A stretch of DNA of 64,000 nt from Bacteroides sp. 224 (GTDB taxonomy: Bacteria > Bacteroidota > Bacteroidia > Bacteroidales > Bacteroidaceae), in assembly GCF_010500995.1 (NCBI RefSeq), contig NZ_QVMK01000029.1, positions 1 to 64,000 of the forward strand, in the 5' to 3' direction. Shown one piece after another: positions 1-6,986 of the stretch (position 1 is its first letter; every line of letters starts with the position of its first letter). Made by a program: the position numbers and the translations under genes. The notes under the pieces are model-generated. The model was given only the letters and a program-made list of their open reading frames with translations. It was not told the DNA's origin and did not search any database.

Positions 1-97
1 AGCCGTATACGAGGAGACTTGTACGTACGGTTCGGGGGCAGGCTCCCGGAAACCTACCGTCGCAAGGCGGCAAGGCGCCGGGTGCCGAGCCTACTAT
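1..97 (+). mobile_element. 3' end of a group II intron (domains V and VI) inside topB
   Basis: The first 33 bases read as a group II intron domain V: an AGC-type start, a central GAGA loop and the ACGTACGGTT closing strand found in bacterial introns such as Ll.LtrB. Domain VI follows, with AGGCTCCCGG (40-49) pairing back to CCGGGTGCCGAGCCT (78-92). The topoisomerase reading frame begins immediately afterwards. The exact 3' splice site is not certain; it lies around 94-97, where a tail of the -AY type is present. The rest of the intron, including any reverse transcriptase, is left of the window. Confidence 0.85.
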
Positions 98-1841
98 ATT
101 TGAGTATATAGGCAGTTCACTTCCGTTCCGCCGTTTGTGGATTAACTCACTTACCGACAGAGCAATCAAAGACGGTTTCCAAACCCTACGTCCCGGAAGT
201 GATTACGATAACCTCTATGCTTCGGCGAAAGCCCGCAGTACCGCTGATTGGCTTGTCGGCATTAACGCAAGTCAGGCGCTTTCTATTTCGGCAGGTTATG
301 GTGTCTGGTCGCTCGGCAGGGTACAGACCCCGACACTGGCGATTATTTGCAGCCGATACCTTGAAAACAAGGATTTCAAACCGCAAACCTATTTCCGCCT
401 GAAACTCCATACGGCGAAAGATGCTGTGGCTTTTCCTGCCCTTTCGGTGGATAAATTCGTTACACGAAGCATTGCCGAAGAAATAACGGCACAGGTCAAA
501 ACTGCCGGAGCAGTTAAGGTTACAGGCGTGGAACGTAAGGAGGTCAAACAAGAACCACCGCTTTTGTACGACCTTACCACGCTTCAAAAGGAAGCCAATA
601 GCAAACATGGGTTTTCGGCAGATAAAACCCTGACGATAGCGCAAGCATTGTACGAAGCGAAGAAAATATCGTACCCACGAACAGGCAGCCGTTATATCTC
701 CGAAGACGTACTGGAGGAAATACCGCACCTGATCGCTACGCTTCGCTCGCATCCTCTTTTTGGTGCGTATATTGACAGCAGATTCGATACAACGCTCAAT
801 ACCCGTTCGGTGGACGATACGAAAGTTACCGACCACCATGCGCTGATTATTACGGAAGATCCGGCTACCGGATTATCCAAAGATGAACAGCTTATCTACG
901 ATATGGTTGCCGGGCGTATGCTTGAAGCCTTCGGCGAACGTTGCATCAAAGAGAACACCACCGTTTCGCTTGACGCGGGCGGCGTACACTTCTCCTGCAA
1001 AGGGAGCGTTACGCTCGTCCCCGGTTGGAGGTCAGTGTTTAACTCTAAGGACGAGCCAAACGATGAGGACGATACGACAGTTTTACCCGCCCTCATTGAA
1101 GGCGATAGTCTATCTGTCCGCGATTGCGAAATTCAGGAGAAGCAGACCAAGCCCCGACCGCTTCACACGGAGAGTTCATTGCTGGCCGCGATGGAGAGCG
1201 CAGGTAAGGAAGTAGAGAACGAAGAAGAACGCGAAGCGATGAAAGACTGCGGTATCGGAACACCCGCTACCCGCGCGGCTATCATTGAAACCCTGTTTTC
1301 CCGCGAGTATATCACCCGTGAAAAGAAATCCCTTGTCCCGACAAACAAAGGGCTGGTAGTCTATCTGGCGGTGAAGGACAAAAAGATTGCGGACGTCGCC
1401 ATGACAGGGCAGTGGGAACAAGCCCTGAATAAGATCGCATCGGGCGATATGGAGGCATCGACATTCCATAAAGCAATAGAGGTTTATGCTTCACAGATAA
1501 CGTCCGAATTGCTTGATATGACCTTTGAGCGGCAGGATAACCGCCAGTCATGCCCTTGCCCGAAATGCAAGAGCGGGAATGTGGTTATCTACAATAAAGT
1601 CGCCAAGTGTCAGGATGAAAACTGCGGGCTTACCGTATGGCGTTCCATTGCTAAAAAGGAACTGACGGACGGGCAACTGACAGACCTTTTCATGAACGGC
1701 AAGACCGCCTTTATTAAAGGTTTCGTAAGCAGTAAGACCGGAAATACTTTCGAGGCAGCAATCAAATTTGATGCGGACTATAAAACAGTCTTTGAGTTCC
1801 CGCAAATTAAAGGAGGTAGCAAAAAACGACGTTCTAAGTAA
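98..1841 (+). CDS. topB: DNA topoisomerase III (Exc-like), 3' exon, 5' end outside window
   Basis: This is the C-terminal part of a type IA topoisomerase, which passes single DNA strands through a transient break. The frame is open from the intron end (about 98) without a credible start codon, so it is an exon and not a whole gene. Counting from the leucine codon at 135, the active-site tyrosine is in the motif KKISYPRTGSRY (about residue 180). The motif GRVQTPTLA is present, and the tail carries a four-cysteine zinc finger (CPCPKC to CQDENC). About 580 residues remain out of roughly 700. In CTnDOT-type elements the equivalent gene is exc, in the excision operon. The group II intron must splice out for a full protein to be made. 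Confidence 0.88.
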
Positions 1842-1850
1842 AATCTTCAT

Positions 1851-1858
1851 TATCTTTG
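1851..1858 (+). promoter_or_regulatory. Bacteroides-type -7 box ahead of the small RNA candidate
   Basis: TATCTTTG matches the Bacteroides -7 consensus TAnnTTTG. It lies ten bases after the topB stop codon and would start transcription near 1864. No convincing -33 TTTG is seen at the usual 19-21 nt distance. Confidence 0.5.
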
Positions 1859-1863
1859 CCACT

Positions 1864-1953
1864 GAAAGACTTTGTTTTACGATTCGGAATAGTCGTTTAA
1901 CATTGATCTTTTAGTGGTGGGCATCCGGGGCAAGGCTTCGGATGCCTTTTTTT
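1864..1953 (+). ncRNA. Candidate RteR-like small RNA downstream of topB/exc
   Basis: A -7 box at 1851-1858 and a strong intrinsic terminator ending at 1953 define a non-coding transcript of about 90 nt directly after the Exc-like topoisomerase gene. No open reading frame fits. From memory, CTnDOT encodes a small RNA of similar size, RteR, directly downstream of exc, which lowers expression of the transfer operon. Position, size and terminator agree with that. The sequence identity to RteR is not something I can check here, so the name is an inference. Confidence 0.5.
1920..1953 (+). terminator. Rho-independent terminator
   Basis: GGCATCCG (1920-1927) pairs perfectly with CGGATGCC (1939-1946) across an 11-nt loop, followed by seven T residues (1947-1953). 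It would end both topB read-through and the short transcript that starts at about 1864. Confidence 0.85.
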
Positions 1954-2410
1954 CGTCCATATCAAAGGCTCGCATTTATAAATAAAGCGACATCGTTTTC
2001 CCCCTATAAATCGGGTATTCCCAATCTTTTACTATTAACGGCTCTCTTTTCGTCAGGTTGATACGGCAGCCTCTTTTATCTTCTTTATCGGTTACGGCAG
2101 GCAACCACATTATATTAAATAAGAACCATCATCCATAGGCGTAAGCATTGAAAATCCGGCTTCTTTCATTTTCCACCTTAATGCATACGGCAACTGCCCC
2201 GGTGGGTTATTTTCTATCATGGCGCAAAGGTGTTTACGGAATCTTAACGGTCAGTAAAGTACAAGCCTTGCAGGTTCCCGGAAAAATCTCCACGCCGCAT
2301 AAGTTCAGGGTAGTATTTTATCCGTGAATACTTGACAGCCCTAATTCCTACACCGGAAATGCACCTGAATAAAAAATCAACCCGGCAGATGCCGATTAAA
2401 AATTAAGGTT
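1954..2410. other. 457-base gap between terminator and ardA
   Basis: Apart from one doubtful 36-codon reading frame on the minus strand (2110-2220), nothing is recognised here. The last part (about 2230-2410) must contain the ardA promoter and leader, but no clear TAnnTTTG box is visible. Confidence 0.4.
2110..2220 (-). CDS. Doubtful small ORF, 36 residues
   Basis: A minus-strand frame from ATG (2218-2220) to TAA (2110-2112) encodes a peptide containing PPGQLPYALRWKMKEAGFS. The composition looks protein-like and not random, but no ribosome binding site is evident and no family is recognised. It could be a short element gene, a degraded N-terminus or chance. Confidence 0.25.
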   Translation of the reverse strand: MIENNPPGQLPYALRWKMKEAGFSMLTPMDDGSYLI

Positions 2411-2938
2411 ATGGAAAATATATCAGAAGCACGGATTTATGTAGGAACTTACGCTAAGTATAATGAAGGTTCAATTTTCGGTAAGTGGTTAGACCTTTCG
2501 GATTACTCCGATAAAGAAGAATTTTACGAGGCTTGCCGTGAACTGCACAAAGACGAGGAAGATCCGGAACTGATGTTTCAGGATTGGGAGTATATACCCT
2601 CCGGTCTAATAGGTGAAAGCTGGCTGTCCGATAACATATTTGAAATTATCGAAGCCATAGACGATATGGATGATACGAAAAAAGAGGCATTCGAGGTCTG
2701 GCTGAACCACGAAAGCTACGATCTTAGTTCCAAAGATATAAACGACCTGATTTCCTCTTTCGAGGATGACTTTCAGGGCGCATACAAGGATGAAGAAGAT
2801 TATGCCTACGAAGTCGTTGAAGAATGCTACGACCTGCCGGAATTTGCGAAAACTTACTTCGACTATGAAAAGTTCGCCCGCGATTTGTTTATGACCGACT
2901 ACTGGTTCGATGACGGTTATGTGTTCCGGCACTCATAA
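2411..2938 (+). CDS. ardA: Antirestriction protein ArdA
   Basis: The protein has 175 residues, the usual size of ArdA, and is strongly acidic (many Asp/Glu throughout, for example DDMDD and EDDFQGAYKDEED). It begins with the family-typical ARIYVGTYAKYNEGS and has the later motif SYDLSSKDINDLISSFED. ArdA proteins are elongated dimers that mimic DNA charge and block type I restriction enzymes, protecting incoming single-stranded element DNA after conjugation. The gene stands alone between terminators (1920-1953 and 2959-2982). Its presence supports the view that this region belongs to a conjugative element. Confidence 0.88.
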   Translation: MENISEARIYVGTYAKYNEGSIFGKWLDLSDYSDKEEFYEACRELHKDEEDPELMFQDWEYIPSGLIGESWLSDNIFEIIEAIDDMDDTKKEAFEVWLNHESYDLSSKDINDLISSFEDDFQGAYKDEEDYAYEVVEECYDLPEFAKTYFDYEKFARDLFMTDYWFDDGYVFRHS

Positions 2939-2958
2939 ACTTACCGGAAACGGTTTTC

Positions 2959-2982
2959 AAGGCGGAGCAATCCGCCTTTTTT
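2959..2982 (+). terminator. Terminator after ardA
   Basis: AAGGCGGA (2959-2966), loop gcaa, TCCGCCTT (2971-2978), then a run of T. The stem is perfect and lies 21 bases after the ardA stop codon. Confidence 0.88.
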
Positions 2983-3007
2983 AGTGTCTGTCAGTCATAA
3001 ATAACAA

Positions 3008-3037
3008 ACCCCGCTCTATCTCACGACAAAACGGGGT
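3008..3037 (-). terminator. Possible terminator of the two helix-turn-helix genes
   Basis: ACCCCG (3008-3013) and CGGGGT (3032-3037) form a 6-bp stem with a long loop, about 25 bases beyond the stop codon of the downstream helix-turn-helix gene. The T tract on the minus strand is weak. Confidence 0.35.
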
Positions 3038-3062
3038 CTTAACAATGGATAAATCAGAAAAA

Positions 3063-3401
3063 CTAACCAGTTGGTTTTGGTTCAAGTTCTGTTTCGCTAT
3101 TATTATCACCTTTGGAAAAATGGTCGCGGATAAATTTCTCTACATTTTTCTCTGTGTAAAATATCTTGTGATGGATAGTGATGTAGGTCAATTCACCCGC
3201 AGAACGATAACGCTGCAAAGTTCGCTTACTCACGTTCAGCAGTTGGCACAAGTCCTGATTATCCAGTAGCCGTTCGCCATTCAGTACGTTATGCCGTCCG
3301 CTCATTATATCCATAAACTTATCCAATCGGTCGAAACGCCCCATGAATTGCTCGAACCATTCTCGCATCCAATCTCTCAATCCTTCGTCTTCCTCACTCA
3401 T
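3063..3401 (-). CDS. Helix-turn-helix protein, excisionase-like (second of pair)
   Basis: This 112-residue protein has an N-terminal amphipathic stretch (DWMREWFEQFMGRFDRLDKF) and a central winged-helix/excisionase-type domain with LLDNQDLCQLLNVSKRTLQRYRSAGEL, followed by a Tyr-rich wing (TYITIHHKIFYTEK). Paired small proteins of this kind occur in Bacteroides conjugative elements, where Xis2c and Xis2d bend DNA for excision. The start overlaps the end of the upstream gene by 8 bases, so the two are probably co-translated. It may act as a recombination directionality factor or as a transcription regulator; the sequence alone does not decide. Confidence 0.8.
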   Translation of the reverse strand: MSEEDEGLRDWMREWFEQFMGRFDRLDKFMDIMSGRHNVLNGERLLDNQDLCQLLNVSKRTLQRYRSAGELTYITIHHKIFYTEKNVEKFIRDHFSKGDNNSETELEPKPTG

Positions 3402-3711
3402 GGCTTGCCTCCTTCTTGTTTATCGTTTTTACCACACGACCGGATAGCAACCGTTTGACTTCTGCCAGCGTATACCACGCTTTATTTCCCCTAATTGAAT
3501 AGGTTATATTCCCATTACTGCGTAATCGCTGCATGGTGCGGCGGCTCACTTGCAATATGGTTGCGGCTTCTTGATCGCTTACCCAAACTTCCGAAGGATT
3601 GGGTTGCGGGGTTGCGTTCTCTTTCGCCTGCTTTTTCATTTCGGAATGAATACGTTCGATTTTTCGCACCAAACTTTTATAGGCTTCCGATTCTATGGTT
3701 ATTACTTTCAT
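3394..3711 (-). CDS. Helix-turn-helix protein, excisionase-like (first of pair)
   Basis: The protein has 105 residues with a helix-turn-helix core WVSDQEAATILQVSRRTMQRL and the wing GNITYSIRGNKAWYTLAEV, the same fold as its downstream partner (3063-3401). The N-terminus KVITIESEAYKSLVRKIERI is typical of Bacteroides element proteins of this type. It is the first gene of a two-gene unit. A perfect 13-bp palindrome lies 63 bases upstream of the start codon (3774-3786) and a second copy at 3918-3930; both could be operators bound by one of these proteins. Role in excision or regulation is inferred from the family and from the nearby exc-like and rteC genes. Confidence 0.8.
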   Translation of the reverse strand: MKVITIESEAYKSLVRKIERIHSEMKKQAKENATPQPNPSEVWVSDQEAATILQVSRRTMQRLRSNGNITYSIRGNKAWYTLAEVKRLLSGRVVKTINKKEASHE

Positions 3712-3773
3712 GTTCCTAACTTATTGATTCGATGCAAAGGTCGGAAGTAATGAAATGTCGATTTCACAAGTTT

Positions 3774-3930
3774 ACCCAAGTTGGGTACGAATTTTCTTCG
3801 ATTTAACGGTAATATGCTATTGTATAAATAATTACTCTTTTTATTGTCATTTTTAGCCATCATTGCCAGTAAGACAATCAAGTGAAAAATAGTGTAAATA
3901 CCCCTAAAAAGACAAACACCCAAGTTGGGT
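3774..3930. promoter_or_regulatory. Two identical 13-bp palindromes, candidate operators
   Basis: ACCCAAGTTGGGT occurs at 3774-3786 and again at 3918-3930. Each has 6-bp perfect arms around a central G; the copies are 144 bp apart. The first is 63 bp upstream of the helix-turn-helix gene start. A half-site-like AACTTGG follows the second copy (3932-3938) and AACTTGGG recurs at 3970-3977. No other gene starts in this gap on the plus strand. Confidence 0.5.
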
Positions 3931-3992
3931 GAACTTGGATGTTTGATATATTTATGACGTGATCAATAAAACTTGGGAATATCTATACAGAA

Positions 3993-4073
3993 TCAATTCT
4001 TGCTTGCTATTAGAAAATAATGATCTATCTTAACTCCCGTTGTATTCTCTATTTCATCAAAAGTCAACTTCAT
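3993..4073 (-). pseudogene. Short ORF coupled to the nucleotidyltransferase, probably truncated
   Basis: The ATG at 4071-4073 overlaps the TGA stop of the upstream nucleotidyltransferase in an ATGA arrangement, which usually signals translational coupling. The frame reads MKLTFDEIENTTGVKIDHYF and stops after 26 residues. The pattern FDEIE...G.KIDH.FL reminds me of the start of a small protein family of about 60-80 residues, so this looks like a cut-off copy. The resemblance is from memory only. Confidence 0.35.
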
Positions 4074-4480
4074 CGTTTATCTTGTTTATATGCTTTTTCC
4101 AGTATTAGTTCAACAACTAATTCCAAATCTTTGTGATACTTCGGAAGTTCCATTGCCAAAGCCTTCAAGAATAATAATTTTTCTAAAGAAATCGCAATAT
4201 AGTTCTGCTCAACTACACCGTTTTCTTTCAGATAATCATAATCAAACGTGCATATTTGGTTCCACATTTCAAAACTATATTCGCATATTCCGATATCACC
4301 ACACAGATCCTTGATGTTATTTGGATATTTATTCTTTAGTGCTTCATGGTCTTCACTATGTACTACAAAATCAATATCTAACCCGGATTTACGCAAGCCA
4401 TAATATTCCATTGCTTTTCCGCCGATCAACAAAGGTTTATGTGTGAATTTATATCCCAAAATGTTTAAGTCTATTTCCAT
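4070..4480 (-). CDS. Nucleotidyltransferase-fold protein
   Basis: The protein has 136 residues and the hallmark of the nucleotidyltransferase superfamily: GGKAMEYYGLRKSGLDIDFVV, with the GG motif followed by the DxD metal-binding pair. The remainder is short and helical (LEKLLFLKALAMEL). Proteins of this size are found among antibiotic-modifying enzymes, in nucleotidyltransferase toxin-antitoxin pairs and among uncharacterised proteins. No HEPN partner is present, but a truncated small frame is coupled to its stop codon. The substrate is not predictable from sequence. It is the last enzyme gene of a run of five small cargo genes on the minus strand. Confidence 0.6.
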   Translation of the reverse strand: MEIDLNILGYKFTHKPLLIGGKAMEYYGLRKSGLDIDFVVHSEDHEALKNKYPNNIKDLCGDIGICEYSFEMWNQICTFDYDYLKENGVVEQNYIAISLEKLLFLKALAMELPKYHKDLELVVELILEKAYKQDKR

Positions 4481-4527
4481 ACTTAATCATATACAGTTTC
4501 TGCGTCTCGTTACTGTGGCTTTTGTTG

Positions 4528-5016
4528 TCATAACAACAGGTCTTTCAAGCTAATTATTTTGCAGCCTTTACTCTCGTAATAATGAAGCATCTCATCAATT
4601 TTCCTTTTGTCGTAACTCGTAATACAATCAGACAAGACATTAACCGTATAACCAGCCTTACTCATGTTATAGCAGGTTGATTTAACACAAGCAATAGCAT
4701 CTGCTCCTGTTATGTAGAACTCATCTATTCCGTTTTTACGAATAAAGCCTGCGAACTCTTCACTGGTCAATGCATTTCCTTTGTATTTCGTGAAAATATT
4801 CTCCGATACTATTTTCATATCTGGAACTAATTCAGCCCCACGTGTATTTGGTTTGAAAGTCCTTGTACCGTCTGATAAATTTTCGTGCCTTATATAAACA
4901 ACGTGAATACCATTACTGGTCGCCCAGTCGATGGCTGTATTTATATTGCCGATTACTTCCTTGTAATTCTTTGTTATATCATTTTGAATATCTATTACTA
5001 CCAATGCTTTACTCAT
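4528..5016 (-). CDS. Isochorismatase-family cysteine hydrolase
   Basis: The protein has 162 residues with the three expected catalytic elements: an early Asp in ALVVIDIQND, a Lys in NIFTKYKGNALTS, and the nucleophilic Cys with its cis-peptide neighbourhood in ITGADAIACVKSTCYNMSKAGY. The family hydrolyses amide or vinyl-ether bonds (nicotinamidase, N-carbamoyl hydrolases, isochorismatase); the actual substrate here is unknown. A -7 promoter box lies at 5080-5087, so this gene and the nucleotidyltransferase downstream may form their own transcript. No signal peptide is seen, so it acts in the cytoplasm. Confidence 0.8.
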   Translation of the reverse strand: MSKALVVIDIQNDITKNYKEVIGNINTAIDWATSNGIHVVYIRHENLSDGTRTFKPNTRGAELVPDMKIVSENIFTKYKGNALTSEEFAGFIRKNGIDEFYITGADAIACVKSTCYNMSKAGYTVNVLSDCITSYDKRKIDEMLHYYESKGCKIISLKDLLL

Positions 5017-5079
5017 TTTCTTATGTTTTGCGTCCTTATTGGGCGGTTTATACTTAGTTCATCCATTTCTTTTCAGGCA

Positions 5080-5087
5080 CAAAGATA
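5080..5087 (-). promoter_or_regulatory. -7 box for the isochorismatase-like gene
   Basis: The minus strand reads TATCTTTG, matching TAnnTTTG, about 64 bases before the start codon at 5016. No good -33 element is visible. Confidence 0.4.
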
Positions 5088-5180
5088 TTGGTTTTATTCG
5101 ACAGAAGCCTTTATCTCTGTTCCTGATTTCTCTGATATTGCCTATTTACATATTAGAAAATTTCTTTTGCATAGCTTCGT

Positions 5181-5621
5181 TTACCTTATAAAGGGAACAA
5201 TGCTTTTACTAAGGGCATCATGAAGCCAGTTTTCGTTTAACTGTCCCATGTTATCAGGCAACCTATCATACTGAAAGAATCTAAGTTCTTCCGTTTCTTC
5301 ATTTGAAAAGTTTGACTGAATCTTTTCTGTCAACTTGGCTTCAAAATAAGACGTGATATACTGTACATTTCTTTCAGGATAGTAATAGGCTTGAGATTTT
5401 GGGCTTGAATAAATTCCAATAAGACGCTTGATAATAGCATCACAAGCAGTTTCTTCTTTAATTTCTCTTATTACGGTATTCTCAATCGTTTCTCCGTATT
5501 CTACGTGTCCGCTGATAATACACCACTTACCGGTATCTCTTCTTTTCTGCAAAAGAATTTCTCCTTTTTCATTGAAAATAATTACAGCAATAGCTGGTAA
5601 TATGTAACTGCTTTTCTGCAT
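5181..5621 (-). CDS. Nudix hydrolase
   Basis: The protein has 146 residues. The Nudix box is present as GHVEYGETIENTVIREIKEE, which matches the GX5EX7REUXEE pattern and provides the metal-binding glutamates. The frame starts with ILPAIAVIIFNEKGEILLQKR, a usual opening strand for these enzymes. Nudix enzymes cleave nucleoside diphosphates linked to another group; with a single domain and no extra motif the substrate cannot be told. It is one of five small soluble enzymes in a row in the mobile element, with no overlap to its neighbours. Confidence 0.85.
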   Translation of the reverse strand: MQKSSYILPAIAVIIFNEKGEILLQKRRDTGKWCIISGHVEYGETIENTVIREIKEETACDAIIKRLIGIYSSPKSQAYYYPERNVQYITSYFEAKLTEKIQSNFSNEETEELRFFQYDRLPDNMGQLNENWLHDALSKSIVPFIR

Positions 5622-5682
5622 ATTTCCTATCTATTAAAAAAAACGTAATCGTGTTCCATCAATAGTTGTAATTGTGCAAACC

Positions 5683-6147
5683 TTACTTCCCCAAGCTGTT
5701 TTTTAGCATTACCATATCTTTCATTTGAACGCCATTTTCATAGATTGGAGTGTCATAAATATCCGTAAAGTAATTCCTCTTTATGTCATATTTAACAAAT
5801 CCGTTCTTTTCATAAAAACGTATTTGTTTTATCCCGCAATCAGCTGTTCCGACAATAACTTCTTTATAACCTTGCTCTTCGGCAATCCTAAATGATTCTG
5901 CTAACAACTGACTGCCGATTCCCGTGCCTTGATATTGTTCTGAAACAGCTATGTTCATTATTTCTATTGTGTCAACATTTATAGGGTACATGCAAAATGC
6001 ACCAATAGAAGTATCACTATCAGACAGTTTAGCGACATATACATTTGAGTTGAAAAGATATTTGTTAATTCCTTCTATTGTTTCGTCCGCCAATAGAAGC
6101 AGGTCATAAGGATAGTTCTCTGTTACTTTGCTTATTTTTAGATTCAT
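5683..6147 (-). CDS. GNAT-family N-acetyltransferase
   Basis: The protein has 154 residues. The acetyl-CoA binding motif A is seen as IMNIAVSEQYQGTGIGSQLL (Q/RxxGxG/A form QGTGIG), followed by the helix LAESFRIAEEQGYKEVIVGT and the late strand IRFYEKNGFVKYDIKRNYF. Such enzymes move an acetyl group from acetyl-CoA to an amine; aminoglycosides, small polyamines and protein N-termini are all possible. Co-location with DHFR-family, Nudix and nucleotidyltransferase genes gives the region the look of a resistance-type cargo, but no resistance function can be shown from sequence. Confidence 0.82.
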   Translation of the reverse strand: MNLKISKVTENYPYDLLLLADETIEGINKYLFNSNVYVAKLSDSDTSIGAFCMYPINVDTIEIMNIAVSEQYQGTGIGSQLLAESFRIAEEQGYKEVIVGTADCGIKQIRFYEKNGFVKYDIKRNYFTDIYDTPIYENGVQMKDMVMLKNSLGK

Positions 6148-6186
6148 ACCTCGTTTTTTTTTGTTTTAAAAGTGCTGAAATAGACT

Positions 6187-6714
6187 TTATGGCTTTTTAT
6201 ATACCATTTGTACAACTCCATTTTTATAACTCTCACTACTTTGCAATTCCCAACACGATTCTTTCGGATTATCGGGGAACAAGGAGATTCCGCTTCCGAG
6301 AATAACAGGAATAACGGTTATTATCATTTCATCAACCATATTCTCATTAAGCAGCATGGCTGTTATTTTACCGCCACCGACAAGCCAAATGTCTTTTCCG
6401 TTTTCATTGCGGAGATTGGATATATTCTCAATCACATTTTCTGTGATAAAGTGGATATTTTCTTTTGCTCCCAGCGGATTGCGGGTTATTACATACGTTT
6501 CCTTATCCTTGTACGGCCAAGTAACATCCATGTTATGAATGTCCCTATATGTCCGTCCACCCATGACAACCGTATCAATGGATTTGTAGAAATCATCATA
6601 TCCGTAATTTGTTTCCGAGTTAATGGGATATTTCATTAACCAATCTAAATCGCCATCGCTCCGGGCAATGTACCCGTCGATGGAAGTTGCTATGTATAAT
6701 TTTATTTTCTTCAT
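6187..6714 (-). CDS. Dihydrofolate reductase-family protein (RibD C-terminal type)
   Basis: The 175-residue protein opens with KKIKLYIATSIDGYIARSDG, has VVMGGRTYRDI in the NADPH-binding region, IWLVGGGKI, and ends with VIPVILGSGISLFPD. These are the marks of the RibD-C/DHFR-like family, which is broader than true folate reductases, so it need not confer trimethoprim resistance. The gene is preceded by a leader of about 240 nt that can fold into two mutually exclusive structures (6735-6905) and by a -7 box at 6964-6971, which suggests control at the RNA level. Confidence 0.78.
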   Translation of the reverse strand: MKKIKLYIATSIDGYIARSDGDLDWLMKYPINSETNYGYDDFYKSIDTVVMGGRTYRDIHNMDVTWPYKDKETYVITRNPLGAKENIHFITENVIENISNLRNENGKDIWLVGGGKITAMLLNENMVDEMIITVIPVILGSGISLFPDNPKESCWELQSSESYKNGVVQMVYKKP

Positions 6715-6738
6715 GATTTTAATGTTCTGCTATATTAT

Positions 6739-6905
6739 AAAAAAGAAGTGTGGAGCTTGCATTGATCCGACATAGAGGTACTGGTATACCCGAAGAACGA
6801 AACAAACAAGTCCACACTATACTTTCGTATAGCATGAACATTGCACATTTCGCCTCGTTCTTCAAAAAATTACCAGTTTTCTATGCCGAGACGTTCAGTG
6901 AACGT
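6739..6905 (-). ncRNA. Structured leader RNA upstream of the DHFR-family gene
   Basis: Fold 1 is a long hairpin: CATAGA (6771-6776) with TCTATG (6880-6885), ACTGGTA (6780-6786) with TACCAGT (6871-6877), GAAGAACGA (6792-6800) with TCGTTCTTC (6855-6863), capped by CTATAC/GTATAG (6817-6832) with a GAAA tetraloop on the transcript. Fold 2 pairs GTGTGGA (6748-6754) with TCCACAC (6811-6817) and is followed on the transcript by a run of U, like a terminator. The two folds cross, so only one can form. A further perfect palindrome ACGTTCAGTGAACGT sits at 6891-6905. No known riboswitch class was recognised. Confidence 0.5.
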
Positions 6906-6963
6906 TATGTTATATACTTATGAAGTATCTGATATACTTCTATGTTTCTTTATTTTACGCATA

Positions 6964-6971
6964 CAAAGATA
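6964..6971 (-). promoter_or_regulatory. -7 box for the leader and DHFR-family gene
   Basis: The minus strand reads TATCTTTG, 16 bases after the rteC stop codon. Transcription from here would give a 5' leader of about 240 nt before the start codon at 6714. No clear -33 box is present. Confidence 0.45.
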
Positions 6972-6986
6972 ATATATTTAATCGGT

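Noticed and set aside
2606..2932. Long minus-strand frame opposite ardA
   Set aside because: It is a mirror of the codon pattern of ardA, has no ribosome binding site or recognisable domain, and overlaps ardA fully.
6187..6714. True trimethoprim-resistance dihydrofolate reductase
   Set aside because: The motifs are those of the broader RibD-C family; a folate-reductase role cannot be claimed from sequence.
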